NCBI GenBank assembly: GCA_947579605.1
Contig: OX388313.1
Coordinates: 3,906,001 to 3,970,000, forward strand
From: Athripsodes cinereus
Lineage: Eukaryota; Arthropoda; Insecta; Trichoptera; Leptoceridae
DNA length: 64,000 nucleotides
Reading direction: 5' to 3'
The notes under the pieces were generated by a model. The model saw nothing but the letters and a program-made list of their open reading frames with translations, was not told where the DNA came from and did not search any database. How positions within the stretch are numbered: position 1 is the stretch's first letter; the number at the start of each line of letters is the position of its first letter. The position numbers and the translations under genes are program-made. Shown here in pieces: positions 20,490 through 30,789 of the stretch.

Positions 20490-21126
20490 ATAACCGCAAA
20501 TCTCGCGCCTAGTAACATTACTAGGTAATGTTCAATACGATAGTTATAATAAATTAATACTAGGTATGAAAACTCCATTCAAATCCAAAAATAAATAACA
20601 GAACAATGAATGACGATATGCTTCAATAGTCACACTACAGGTGAACAATATACAATATTATACGCTATTGGGCTTATTGTATAAACAAACGAATGCATGA
20701 TTGTAAAAACACACATCAGACCAAATGCATAAGATTCAGAAAGTAAATGGAAACTGTCTGGTGTAGAAAATTGGACTGAATATTTTTTTTCTCTTTTTTA
20801 CTATTTATGTTTAAAAATAGCAAATATATGGTTTGCTGAAATATTATGATAACGTAAATAATTCCTAGGTTATTTTATATTAATTTTAAAAATTTAGGGA
20901 TGGGGTGAGTTTTTACAGTTATCCTTGGACAAGATGTGTTATTACAATCAAAGTCCCAATTTTGTTGGAATGTTTAAGAAATTTTATTTACATACAAGTT
21001 TGTCTAAATTATATATTTTTTATCCCATTTTTACTAAATGTTATATTTTTTAATAAAATTAATCTTACTCTTCTTCTTCTTCGACATTTTCAATTGTAGG
21101 CTACCGAAATATTTTGTTCCAGAACT
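20490..21126. other. AT-rich gap, nothing recognised
   Basis: The 64-codon open frame at 20905-21099 is hydrophobic and AT-driven, without family resemblance. Confidence 0.4.
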
Positions 21127-21203
21127 TTTTCTATGGAATACGAGTAGGAACTCGTGTGACCCACAGAATTCCATACAAAACCTAGAACCCTGACTCATTT
21201 ACA

Positions 21204-21434
21204 AAAGTGAGGCAAAAAATCTATGAATTTTTGACAGAACGGTTGGCGAAAGCGTGTGGTGTTTCCTACATTTTATGAAGTATTTCTCTCATTTTTATAA
21301 AAATATATCATTTTTACATTTATGAAAACGCAATTGGACATTTTTTGAAGTTCTTGTCGACGTCTTAAGCGATTTACCACACTTCTTTTCGCCAACCGAT
21401 CTGTCAAAAGTGACGAAAAATGGTGCCTCACTTT
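21204..21434. mobile_element. Fold-back MITE, family M3
   Basis: Inverted arms at 21204-21262 and 21375-21434 share AAAGTGAGGCA, TTTTGACAGA-CGGTTGGCGA and GTGTGGT. Weaker outer symmetry extends to CTATGGAATACGAGT near 21131 and ATACGAGTACTCCAT near 21452. Confidence 0.7.
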
Positions 21435-21784
21435 ATTACAATGAAAATGCATACGAGTACTCCATCTAGGTATTATATATAAAAATCTATGGTGTGACCG
21501 AGGTTTGTTTTATGCTCAAATGAATTGTCTAACCATAGAGGAAAAAAATCCATCATGAACAAGATTTTGGTAAAAAATGGTCTGAGGTGGGTTTTTACAA
21601 TCATGCATTCAATAAAATACTCGTAAATATATACAAATAAACATATTATAATTATTATTGTTGTTGTATTTAAAAATGGCTATGCTTTTGTTGAATTATT
21701 TTCATTGTGCTAGTAGTGATATCGGTAGAAAATCTAGTACGCGTATCGTTGTTGTTACGAAAAAAGTCATTAACTACATACGTT

Positions 21785-21870
21785 CAGAGACCGCCAGCCT
21801 AGAGCCAATTCGTAAGCATTGGGACGCCTTTCTCACTTCTTTCGATTAGATTTTGCACAATGTTACATTT
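21785..21870 (+). repeat. Dispersed repeat family X, copy
   Basis: GCCAATTCGTAAGCATTGGG, CACTTCTTTCGATTAGATTT and GCACAATGTTAC. Confidence 0.55.
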
Positions 21871-21882
21871 TGTAAACATGGT

Positions 21883-22153
21883 TCTCCAATTGCCGCGTAC
21901 AGACAGCTGGATGCGAACGTCAATCATCAAGCATCAAGCAAAAATCTTAAATCTTTCGGCGACAATTCGGAGCATCCTCCGAAGAAATGTTGGAATGAAT
22001 GCCTTCGTTACCCGTCCATGAGACGTAATGTAGGCATTCATTCGAATATTTCTTCGGAGAATGCTCTGAATTGTCGCCGAAAGATTTAAAACTTTTGATT
22101 GATGCTTGATGATTGACGTTCGCATCCAGCTGTCTGTACGCCGCAATTGGAGA
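21883..22153. mobile_element. Long near-perfect hairpin MITE, family M4, 271 bp
   Basis: Two arms of about 122 bp pair almost throughout. Both contain TCTCCAATTGC, GTACAGACAGCTGGATGCGA, ACGTCAATCATCAAGCATCA, TAAATCTTTCGGCGACAATT and CTCCGAAGAAAT, with only scattered mismatches. The loop, around 22005-22030, is small. The overlapping open frames on both strands are symmetry artefacts. Such a transcript would fold into a long double-stranded RNA. Confidence 0.85.
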
Positions 22154-22159
22154 TGTCTG

Positions 22160-22312
22160 ATTGGTTTTGCCATCTGCACGTTGTCGCCAAATCCGATTAA
22201 AGAATTAAAAAATATAAATTCTTAATATGAACTACATTTTTTCTATAAAAAATCTGGGTATAAAATATTTAAAATAGAAAAATGGAAAAATTTTCTTCAA
22301 CTTCAAAAAATT
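22160..22312. other. Short gap, nothing recognised
   Basis: AT-rich, no features. Confidence 0.4.
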
Positions 22313-22314
22313 CA

Positions 22315-22480
22315 TTTTTTATTTATTTATTCATCTTTGCTTTACATTGATTACAAAACAATTACATTAAAGGTATACATTCAAGTTGGATACATTCAAT
22401 GTTATACAAAGGTCGAGTATATCGCAAAGGCGCGATTTCTTCCAACTGGCCCAAAGGTTTACCTCTTATTGGGTAATTTA
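22315..22480 (-). mobile_element. LINE 3' end with covarying hairpin, minus strand
   Basis: Starts with reversed AAATAAATA tail sequence. ATCGC-AAAGGC-GCGAT at 22421-22436 is the hairpin, next to TTTCTTCCAACTGG (reversed TTGGAAGAAA). Confidence 0.6.
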
Positions 22481-22663
22481 TCGCTAGTAGATATATAACA
22501 ATTGAAAAAATAGGTTCTTTTGATACCTATATGCATAAAAATATTTTTTATAATATTTGCACAAATCTAACACAGTAATAAAGTTCATAGTTGTGCCTAG
22601 TTCAAATAACCTTATTGCACCTTTCAACGCGCACACTATAATGTCCTTATATTATAGTACTAG
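22481..22663. other. Short gap, nothing recognised
   Basis: AT-rich. Confidence 0.35.
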
Positions 22664-23085
22664 CTTTTATAACCCGGCATCGCTCGGGTTTAAAAACAGA
22701 TATTCATCCAAATACGTGAGTTAAAACAACAATCTTATTGAAAAAATGAAGTTAGCACTAAGGATGAAAAAGTATCGAAAACCTCTTCCCGACGAAAAAC
22801 CTAGATTGTTTTAAGATTCATGATTTTATACTGTTCTGTTAAAACTGTTTTCAAAAGTGATTAAGTAAAAAATGCTTGCAAAACCTACGTAAAAAAATAC
22901 TTAAAATATCTTTCCAATTTAAAAACTCAATGTTTAAAACCCACATGCCCATATTTAAGTAAAAAAATTAAAATAATAATATAAAAAAGTTTGATACCCA
23001 ACATGCCCACGCTTAAGTAAAAAAAATAGGTAGGTACCTGCATGAAAAAAAGTACTTAATCCTCTTCCCAATATTAAAACACAAT
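22664..23085 (+). repeat. Dispersed repeat with AACCCGGCAT end, second copy
   Basis: The first 75 bp match 1538-1612. The rest is AT-rich with internal near-repeats (CCCACATGCCCATATTTAAG and CCCAACATGCCCACGCTTAAG). Non-coding. Probably a retroelement UTR. Confidence 0.45.
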
Positions 23086-23093
23086 TTTTAAAA

Positions 23094-23415
23094 CATAGGT
23101 GGCTAACCTTTTCAGAAGGCGGGCCAAATTTCAGAATGAGATTTTCTACCGGGCCGCACTACAATATACTCCATATACGGAACATTTGAAATTTTGCTTC
23201 ACCTTAAAATTTCTACCCCCCCCGTCGCCAAATTTCCAAAATGGTACAGAAATTTGATATGTTTCAAAACTCCTAGGTTTTCTTTAAGAATATTTTTTTC
23301 AAAAAACTTCTTTCTAAAAATGCAACGGGTACTTGTACCGACTTTTATAAAAAAAAATCATATGCTTCGCGTACCGCATGTAGACACCAAACGGGCCGCA
23401 TGTGGTCCACCCTTG
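23094..23415. mobile_element. hAT-like MITE, 322 bp, with 8-bp target duplication
   Basis: Ends read CATAGGTGGCTAACCTTTTC on the left and GCATGTGGTCCACCCTTG on the right, imperfectly inverted. GC-rich GGGCCGC blocks inside are typical of hAT-type MITEs. The left flank TTTTAAAA (23086-23093) matches 7 of 8 bases of GTTTAAAA on the right, once the piggyBac inserted in it is removed. An 8-bp target duplication is the hAT signature. Confidence 0.6.
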
Positions 23416-23853
23416 GTTTAACCCATTACCTCCCACTGTACTCACATGGGTACACTTGTTAAAGGCGTGATTTCATGTTTTTTTATTATGATTTTCCTGT
23501 AAGTAGTGACTTATTTCAACAAAAGATAGCACTAGTAGTCTACGAAAAAAATCAATATGGCGGCAATGCAATCATAACCGTTATTAATGACAGTTTGATT
23601 TTTGGCTTGCGAGCACGTGTATACAGGTAGAATAAATATATATTTTTTTATAATAACCAAAAAAATATTTTTTACTATTTCTTTATTGTAATATACAATT
23701 AGACATAGTGAAACAAGTGATGATATTATTTTTACAATTTGTTAAGATTACAATGCAGTAGGCTGCATTTTATTGCACTGTACTCAAGTGAGTACAATGG
23801 GCAGATATGTACTAAAATTATTTATATTTTGTAGCATCCCCAAAGTTTCTATA

Positions 23854-24228
23854 ATGGCATCCCGTCGCATCTTTACAAGTCAAAATAACTGTTTAGGACT
23901 AGAAGAAGCTCTCGAATCGATAATGGATGATGATAATGATAATGAGGAGTACGATGTTCTCTTGGTTCCACCAGATCCTGCTCTCGTGAGTGATGAAGAA
24001 GAAGGAAATGAGGATGATGTTACCTCTTCAACTCTTCCAAGAGATGTACCATGTACTATCGAGGTAATACCTCGTTATCTCAATCTTGAGTATTCAGGCC
24101 GAAATGGCGAGGATGATATTTCACTTTCTAATTATGTAAGACCTGCGAAACGAGCTAGAAAATATGATTGTGAGGAACCTGTATGGAGGAAAACTTTGCC
24201 TTCATACAGTACAAAGTACAAGCCATGA
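23854..24228 (+). pseudogene. piggyBac transposase, N-terminal part
   Basis: The open frame runs from 23773, but the plausible start is the ATG at 23854 (MASRRIF). The 124 residues have the acidic, low-complexity N-terminus of the family: DDDNDNEE, then SDEEEGNEDD. They are followed by a basic KRARKYD patch and WRKTLPSYSTKYKP, after which a TGA stops the frame. Downstream homology (FFDESVMNRV) resumes only after the SINE at 24298-24490, so the SINE separates the two halves. Confidence 0.75.
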
Positions 24229-24297
24229 CATTACCAATGTTATTTAGAATAGACAAAAAAGTCTTGTGAATTCAATAAAATATCACAACCAGCCTAT

Positions 24298-24490
24298 CGG
24301 CCGACGGCTATCGCAGTCGACTTGCATCATCGAGGTCCTGGGTTCGATTCCCAGCTGGGTCGCGGAGTTTAGTAAGGAATATTCGAAAACAAAAAAACTG
24401 TCTCAGCAAAAATGAGACAGCACTGGTTGTCTGGAAGAAATTACGTAAGTAAAAAGTCCGCCAGCTATGTATAGAAAAGATTTTTTTTTT
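24298..24490 (+). mobile_element. tRNA-derived SINE, family S3, inserted in piggyBac
   Basis: Head GGCCGACGGCTATCGCAGTC (A-box region) and GAGGTCCTGGGTTCGATTCC (B box). Then a perfect hairpin CTGTCTCA-7 nt-TGAGACAG at 24398-24420. The 3' tail GGTTGTCTGGAAGAAA, stem TTAC, loop GTAA, stem GTAA (24441-24452), then AAAGTCCGCC, mirrors the hairpin of the LINE 3' ends in this window. This is the arrangement expected of a SINE mobilised by that LINE. Confidence 0.75.
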
Positions 24491-24497
24491 AATAAAA

Positions 24498-24843
24498 AGA
24501 CCACAAACCTATTATTTTGTTCGGAAATTTTTTGATGAAAGTGTAATGAACCGTGTTGAAAGTGTATTGAAAACAGTGTTTTGTACGCAAATCAAAATAA
24601 CAGATTTTGAAATGAATCAAGCAGATTTGAAGAATTTTTTGGGAATAATAATCTTAACAGGTTATCATAAATTGCCTACTGAGCGTGCTTATTGGAGTTT
24701 GGATGAAGATTTTGGCATTCCATTGGTATAGAAGTGTATGCCACACAACAGATTTCAAGAAATTAAAAGAAACCTACATTTTGTTGACAATACTCAAGTT
24801 ACAAGTTTGAATGATAAAATGTTCAAAGTCAGACCAAGGAACA
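24498..24843 (+). pseudogene. piggyBac transposase, N-terminal edge of DDE domain
   Basis: Frame reads YYFVRKFFDESVMNRV, LKNFLGIIILTGYHKLP and YWSLDEDFGIP, the canonical opening of the DDE_Tnp_1_7 domain. It is interrupted by an in-frame TAG at 24729-24731 and continues CMPHNRFQEIKRNLHFVDN to D-K-M-F-K-V-R-P. Homology stops abruptly there. The segment that should carry the first two catalytic aspartates is missing. Confidence 0.8.
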
Positions 24844-25490
24844 AAACGAGATAATAGAACAAAGAAATGTCCTCATAGATGTGAAGAAAATGAAAAAACA
24901 ACCTCTAGAGCTGAGTATGATTACCGATTTGATACCAAAAATGAAATTATAATTGTACGTTGGAAGGATAACAATGTTGTTACTTCTGGATCCAATTTTG
25001 ATCATGTAGAGCCTGTGCATAAAGTGAAAAGGTGGTGTAATGCTCAAAAGCAAAAGGTTGATTTCAATATCCCGAGACATTTAATAAACTATAACAAAGT
25101 AATGGGTGGTGTCGACCAAATGGATCAATCTATCAATGTGTACTGGGTGTCTATAAGCGGAAAAAAATGGTGGTGGGTTATCTTTACTTACTTATTGGAT
25201 ATGGCCATTTCTAATGCATGGCGGCTACATGTTTTGATTAGTAGGACTGGATGAGGTGACATATATGGATCAGTTAGCATTCAGACGAATAATTTCACGA
25301 GCGTATCTACAACCGAAAAGTACAAAAAGTCGTCCAACATCATCAACAGTTCAGGGAGTGGATAAAAAAACGATGGTCATAATCCAGAGCGAATTGAAAA
25401 CCAATTGTGTTGTGTTATTTGCCACAATCGGATCCGCTGCCGATGTGAAAAATGCAAAAAAACGACTTTGTGTTGAATGATCTTGTATAG
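24811..25490 (+). pseudogene. piggyBac transposase, C-terminal part with cysteine-rich tail
   Basis: Resumes in another frame with NRTKKCP, YDYRFDTKNEIIIVRWKDN and NYNKVMGGVDQMDQS. The GGVD aspartate corresponds to the third catalytic residue of the family. KWWWVIFTYLLDMAISNAW follows, then a TGA at 25252-25254. Part of the next segment (DQLAFRRIISRAYLQ) lies in a shifted frame from 25256. The C-terminal zinc-binding cluster C-x2-C-x5-C-x-C-x2-C-x4-LC (about 25405-25478) is back in the earlier frame. At least one frameshift and one stop are needed to explain this. Confidence 0.8.
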
Positions 25491-25675
25491 GGCAATTACA
25501 CTCCTAATCTGCCCATTGTACCCGGCTGAGTACACCCCTCTATTTTTTTGGCTGTGTGATTTTCTCCTAATTTTTTGTCATAGATGTTCTAATTTACCCA
25601 ATATGTCATAATAAATAACGATTAAAAGTAATTTTTACGTGTAGTTTTCTTTTGGGCGTTAATGGGTTAAAACAT

Positions 25676-27652
25676 CAAATTCTCTGAAGGTGATATACTA
25701 TACTTTTATACAGTCAATTTTATTGTACGGAATCATCGCTTGGGGTGGTACTTATGCAACTAATTTGAGATCGTTGAATGTGGCACAGAAATAAATTATT
25801 AAAATTATTTTGAGAAAAAAAGGACATTCCCCACAGAAGAGCTTTTTAAAATTTTCGAGGTCCCAACAATAAATGATATATACAGGAATATTGCAATACT
25901 ACAGGTCCACAAAAAGATATTTGGCGAAGAGACACTCAGTGTCTTTCGTAGCCAGAGGTCTCAAATTATTGGCAATATAATTATACCTAGATGTAAAAAG
26001 ACAGTGACACAGCACAATTATACATATCTTGGCACAAAGTACTTCAATGGACTTCCAAAAAATATAAATATGATTGAAGGCGACGCCCTTAGTCGGGAAG
26101 GATGCGGCCGGAACTTTCGTTGCAGCCCAATCTCGACCTGCGCCTTCCAATAGAGCAGCAACCAATTCCAGCGGACCGTAGCCTTTGGAGTAAGCCACCC
26201 GCCCCCTAGTGCAGAGCTTCAAACACTAGGGATTCAAGGCGGGGCGAAGTACTCCGGACTTAAGGAACACGTCCACTTGACGTGTCGTCCGCCGAAAGGG
26301 GTAGCCACAAGCTCCTTTACTCTTTAACAGCACGAGACTGCATGGGTAGATGGAGGGAGGGCCAAAAAATAAAACCACTTTCAAAGTTTGAGGCTTTGAA
26401 AGACGAACAACATGCCTACTGCAGGGTCTCTGGGTGAGAGGTGAAGGAACACGGAGAAGAAGGAAGGGGATGTGCCACAATACCAACTCCGCCTCAGTAC
26501 ACCAGGTAAAGAGACTGGAAGCTAAGGTAGGGTGCTAGGCACAGCAACTTCGCCTCAGTAGACTGTACACACAAGGGCCATAATCCCGAGTATGCCAGCT
26601 AAGGTGGTTCAGAAGCTAAAAGGTAGGAAGTCTAGGTACAGCAACTTCACCTCAGTAGACTGCACACACAAGGGCCATAATCCCGAGCGCGCCAGCTAAG
26701 GAGGTTCAGAAACTAAAGGATACGATATTGCTATACGGAGGAATAACCCCGCTATATAGCGCTATCGACGGGAATTATGCCTTCAACACACTGGCTGTAC
26801 GGAGGAATCACCCCACAATACAACGCGCGGTAGAAGAAGGCAGGAAAGGTAGGTGAGGGGTACGTCTTCAACACACTGGCTGTACGGAGGAATAACCCCA
26901 CAATACAACGCGCGGTAGAAGAAGACTAGGGAAGAGAGGAAGGTTTGCTAACTAAGGAGGAAAGGGGAATGGGAAGGAAACCTATCAAAGAGTGGTTGAT
27001 GCCTAGTGCACTGGCTGCAAGGAGAAATGTCAACACATGCAGCGCGCGGCTCTAGGTACCTACCTCTCACTACTAAGCTCCACTTGAGCTGCCAGTTGGA
27101 GGAGACCCTATCAGTCCAGTATTCTCGTCTAAGCGAGGATACCTCCCTATGCTATGGCCACAAGGGCCACAGGATTCTGAAGAGACGAACATTTAATCAT
27201 GAATATAAAGAATTTAAATCAGCATTCATACGTGAGTTTCTATTTTACACTATCACCATCTATCGTTCGTCCTCCAAAGCACTATTTATTAATACAACAA
27301 CTGTGCCACAAAGTTGGCGCTTTAAATATTCTACGTTACAATATTATTGAGACAATTTTACAATACAATTATAATACAATTTTAGAGTTATATTATCGCG
27401 TTGCCAACAATGATAAAAAGCTATAAAACTTTTAAAGGTAAACTGAAAAAAACGGGAGAACAGTAATTTATTTACAGTTTACCGAAATAATTTATATGTA
27501 TGTGATTGAGATTTGAATATATAATATATTATATAGAGTGGATGCATAAAACATGTGGCACGAAGAAATGTGTTTCTTAAGCATATGTATAAATTATAAT
27601 GCTTTGTTTTTGTTAAGTTTTTTTTTAAATAAATAAATAAAAAAAAAAAAGT
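25676..27652 (+). mobile_element. Jockey/CR1-like LINE, 3' end, split by an insertion
   Basis: Upstream part 25676-26080 reads YYTFIQSILLYGIIAWGG, then, after a stop, IYRNIAILQVHKKIF and YLGTKYFNGLPKNINMI. This is the RT thumb and C-terminus of Jockey/CR1-like LINEs. The expected last block (EYKEFKSAFIREFLFYT) appears only at 27197-27250. Between them lies the GC-rich block at 26083-27188. The 3' UTR runs to an AAATAAATAAA plus poly-A tail at 27627-27650. 5'-truncated. Confidence 0.75.
26083..27188. repeat. GC-rich 1.1-kb insertion built of two tandem repeat types
   Basis: Clearly higher in GC than its surroundings and interrupts a LINE reading frame. Repeat type A: units at 26541 and 26638 (period 97) share CAGCAACTTC-CCTCAGTAGAC and ACACAAGGGCCATAATCCCG, with a degenerate third unit near 26480. 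Repeat type B: units at 26781 and 26866 (period 85) share CTTCAACACACTGGCTGTAC and CAATACAACGCGCGGTAGAA. Partial type B units are near 26735 and 27005. The minus-strand open frames of 86 and 107 codons resemble no family. Its nature is unknown. Confidence 0.7.
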
Positions 27653-28830
27653 ATAACTATTTTAAAAAGAACCATATCTAGATCGAAAATATGTTGTTTA
27701 CTGTAATATTTTACATTAAAGGGAAAATAAAACAGATTCGGAATTATAATATAAAACTATTTAATAAAAACAGTAAAATAAATATAAGAAATATGTATTT
27801 TTGGCGAATGGAGCAGATTCTGAAATCATCCAATTCTTTTCAAACGGCCTTTCCTGTGTTTATCCAGCGTTGTAAATTTGCTTCCGTTTGTATTTCTTTC
27901 TTTTACAACTCTTCTTATAGAACTAACAGATAATCCTGAAAAAAAAACATTGAAATTCATCAGCAATAGTCATTTAACTTCCTAGATACACAGGATCCTC
28001 GTATAAGTGAGTCATCTAGACATTCCATACACAATCATTTAATAATTCATTATTATTAAGCATCTGAGACATTCACTTGAGCTTTTTATTTAGCTAATTC
28101 TAGTATTCAGTAAAATAATTTGCCACTTTAAGTAAATTCAGTACATTAAATATGTTTTAAGAAGGCACAGAATTGAATAGTTATCTTATAATAGAAATAC
28201 AATTTGGTGTCGTCAAACATAAAAAACAAATTAAATGTACTCAAATCTAGTCTAATGAACATAAATATGGTTAAATTAATCATGAAAATACCAGTATAAA
28301 ATACAATTAAAACAGTAGGTACTTACCAGTTAAATCAGACATTGGTTCGATAACATTGGTAATGTCCCAGGACAGATTCTTAGCTTCCAACTCCGCATAA
28401 TACCGGGATTACTATTTTTTTAGATCCACTACGTATTGTTTAGTTAATTTTTATATTTTTAAAGTCTTTTAAAATCAAAACAAAGTTGCAAAAACAAAAT
28501 TTATCAGACCAATAAACCTTGCTACCAAACATTATATGATTGACAGATCTGTCAGTGTTGCCAGTGTAAATAATTTGTGTTTTTCGTTTTACCTGTGATC
28601 AGCAGCTCAACAAACGGATTCAATGTAGGATAAATGTCAAAAAACTCATTTTAAATAGAATCTACAATTTAATCTACAAAAAAATACATTTTTTTTGTGG
28701 TATGTTTATCAATACCAATTATGTATTTTCTCAGGTACTGATTTGAAAGTAACGAATACTCATCAAACCATAATAAAGTAACGATTAATACGACTATTAT
28801 TCTAGCAACCCAGAAAAAGGCTCGGATTTT
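27653..28830. other. Long gap, nothing recognised
   Basis: AT-rich. CAGTGTTGCCAGTGTAA at 28556 resembles the element end at 28834. No gene: the 80-codon frame at 27691-27933 has no recognisable motif. Confidence 0.4.
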
Positions 28831-28833
28831 GAC

Positions 28834-29243
28834 CAACGTTGCCAGACGTACGGTAAATATCGTATTTATATGGTAATTTCATTCCCCGTAGCAAATTAAC
28901 GTACGACAAACATACGGAATTTTAAAATCAAAAATAATATTTATACAAAATGAACGGTAATTAATTTGATATTGCCATAAACAATCATCAGTACAAATAC
29001 CTATTGCATTGTAAAAAAAGGTACCTACCGTGAGAAAATATTGTTAAAGAAAACCAAGGATATTTATTCCTTTACCATTTTCAAAAAATAGCGATGGGAA
29101 GGGGTCGAAATTTAATTATGAAACAGAATTCTGAACAGTAAGATTTATATCATGTTCGAGTGAAAATTGTATTTTGGTAATAATTGTACGGTATTTATTT
29201 GGCAAAATGCAGGTAATTTTGGTCACGCAATCTGGCAGCCCTG
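28834..29243. mobile_element. Possible TIR element
   Basis: The left end CAACGTTGCCAGACGTACGG and the reverse complement of the right end, CAGGGCTGCCAGATTGCGTG, share a GYTGCCAGA core. TACGGTAAATA and TACGGTATTTAT recur inside. The interior is non-coding. The similarity is too short for a confident call. Confidence 0.35.
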
Positions 29244-29675
29244 ATTTTGACACTTAGTAATGACAGTTTTGAAATGTTTGCGTTTAATATAAATAAATTC
29301 TATAACTATTTTGAATTTAGAATACCTTAATGAAATTTAAAAAATACAGTTAAATACTGCAAATCATACGCGGAATTATAAAGTTGGTATGCAATTCTAA
29401 TAATTATCTTTATCAATAGACAGTATCTTAATTTCTAAATTTTAAAAATCTTATGTTTTTAGATGCATGTTTTGAATAAATGAAATACTTCTAATGAAAC
29501 AGATTGATGCAAGTATAATATTGAAATGATATCCTTTACAAAAGTGCCTAACTACCATTATGTTAAATGCAAGTTTTAGAAATGTTATCTATAGATATAA
29601 TATAATATAACTATAACATAATATAATATAACTATACCAAGCCATAATAATTAAGAATGATATTTTCACACCCTT
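29244..29675. other. AT-rich gap, nothing recognised
   Basis: Contains an ATATAATATAACTATA-type simple repeat near 29600-29635. Confidence 0.4.
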
Positions 29676-30022
29676 TTCTGTGTTTGTTATAACAGATAAC
29701 TTTATTTAGAAATTAAAAGAAACTCAGAATATCCTTCAATAAAATAAGAACACATATCAATAGTATTGTTGTAGATATGAGTTTTTTTTATTTTATTTTG
29801 ACGTTTACCTTACTTTGACAAAAGAACATTGAAGCATCATTGAATTAGTTCTGTGTTTTTGATATTATTGGTAACCATATTTTGAAATAAAAAGAAACTA
29901 TGAATATCAACAATAAAATAAGAACACATATTAATAGCATGGTCGTAGATATATGAGATTTTTAGTGATTTTCAAGTTTACCAAACATCGACAAAAGATC
30001 GTTGATACATCATCATTTATAA
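29676..30022 (+). repeat. Two-copy tandem repeat, period about 173 bp
   Basis: Units start at 29676 and 29849 (TTCTGTGTTT). They share CAATAAAATAAGAACACATAT, GTAGATAT and GACAAAAGA-C-TTGA. Diverged; no coding. Confidence 0.65.
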
Positions 30023-30149
30023 ATTAAATCTTTATAAAAGTATACATATTAAATGTTTTCAGCTCGCCTACTGGATGAGACATATCGTACAGAGGACATA
30101 CAAATCACAAAACAAACAAACAAATGAACTTAAGTACCAACCAAAATAT

Positions 30150-30605
30150 TAATGTATTGGATTCTATGCCATTCATGTCGGCCATTATGAAATTAGCCCA
30201 AGATGTCATAAATATGCAATTTTAACTCGCATAATTCAGGAGTTTTTATCATAACCAAACGCTATAATTTATAACCAAAATAATCCCTAAATGTTAAGTT
30301 TCAGTACTGATGTATTTCTCGTTACATCCATTTTGTAATTAATTCAATACACTGAAAAATGTTCGACTATGAATATTGCTACTTACAAATACTTTCATAG
30401 ATTTTCCCATACAAATTTTATTATTATAATTTCTTTATCAATACATAAGATATTTTAAATGTTTTTAGCCTTGAACGTGCCCAGGAGATGAGACCTCGTA
30501 TAGAGTGTATTATTTTACTTCTGTCTTTCCTTATTTCAGAGTCCATAAAGGACATACGAACATACATACGAACGCATTAGAATATTTATGTGTGGATTCA
30601 TACTA
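30150..30605 (+). repeat. Unclassified 0.5-kb dispersed repeat, copy B
   Basis: Counterpart of 1757-2262. The 3' half (30430-30545) is the most conserved. The apparent open frame 30505-30708 is incidental. Confidence 0.65.
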
Positions 30606-30789
30606 CAGAAAGTTTGTCGCTAGCGTCAGCTTATATAAACATTATAAAAATACCAATAAAAATAATAATATTGATTTGTTTACATATCTATTAGATAAAG
30701 AGTATTAAAAGACCGACAAAGCTTCAAACTATAATGGCTAAAGTTACAATTATTCACTAATAATATTATTAGAAATGTATTTTCGTGGA

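Larger units (their letters stand above)
23422..25666 (+). mobile_element. piggyBac-like transposon, complete ends, broken transposase
   Basis: Flanked by TTAA at 23418-23421 and 25667-25670, the target duplication of this superfamily. TIRs CCCATTACCTCCC and (rev. comp.) CCCATTAACGCCC match at 11 of 13. Subterminal TGTACTCA...GGGTACA-like motifs recur at 23436-23455, 23778-23797 and 25517-25535. The transposase is disrupted by a SINE, stops, a frameshift and a catalytic-core deletion. The element cannot mobilise itself. Confidence 0.9.

Noticed and set aside
21853..22179. Overlapping open frames on both strands at the 21.9-kb hairpin
   Set aside because: Symmetry of the hairpin makes both strands read alike.
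26226..26486. Minus-strand open frame in the GC-rich insertion
   Set aside because: No stop codons is expected in GC-rich tandem-repeat DNA; no domain or start context supports it.
27691..27933. 80-codon frame after the LINE poly-A
   Set aside because: No motif or plausible exon context was found.
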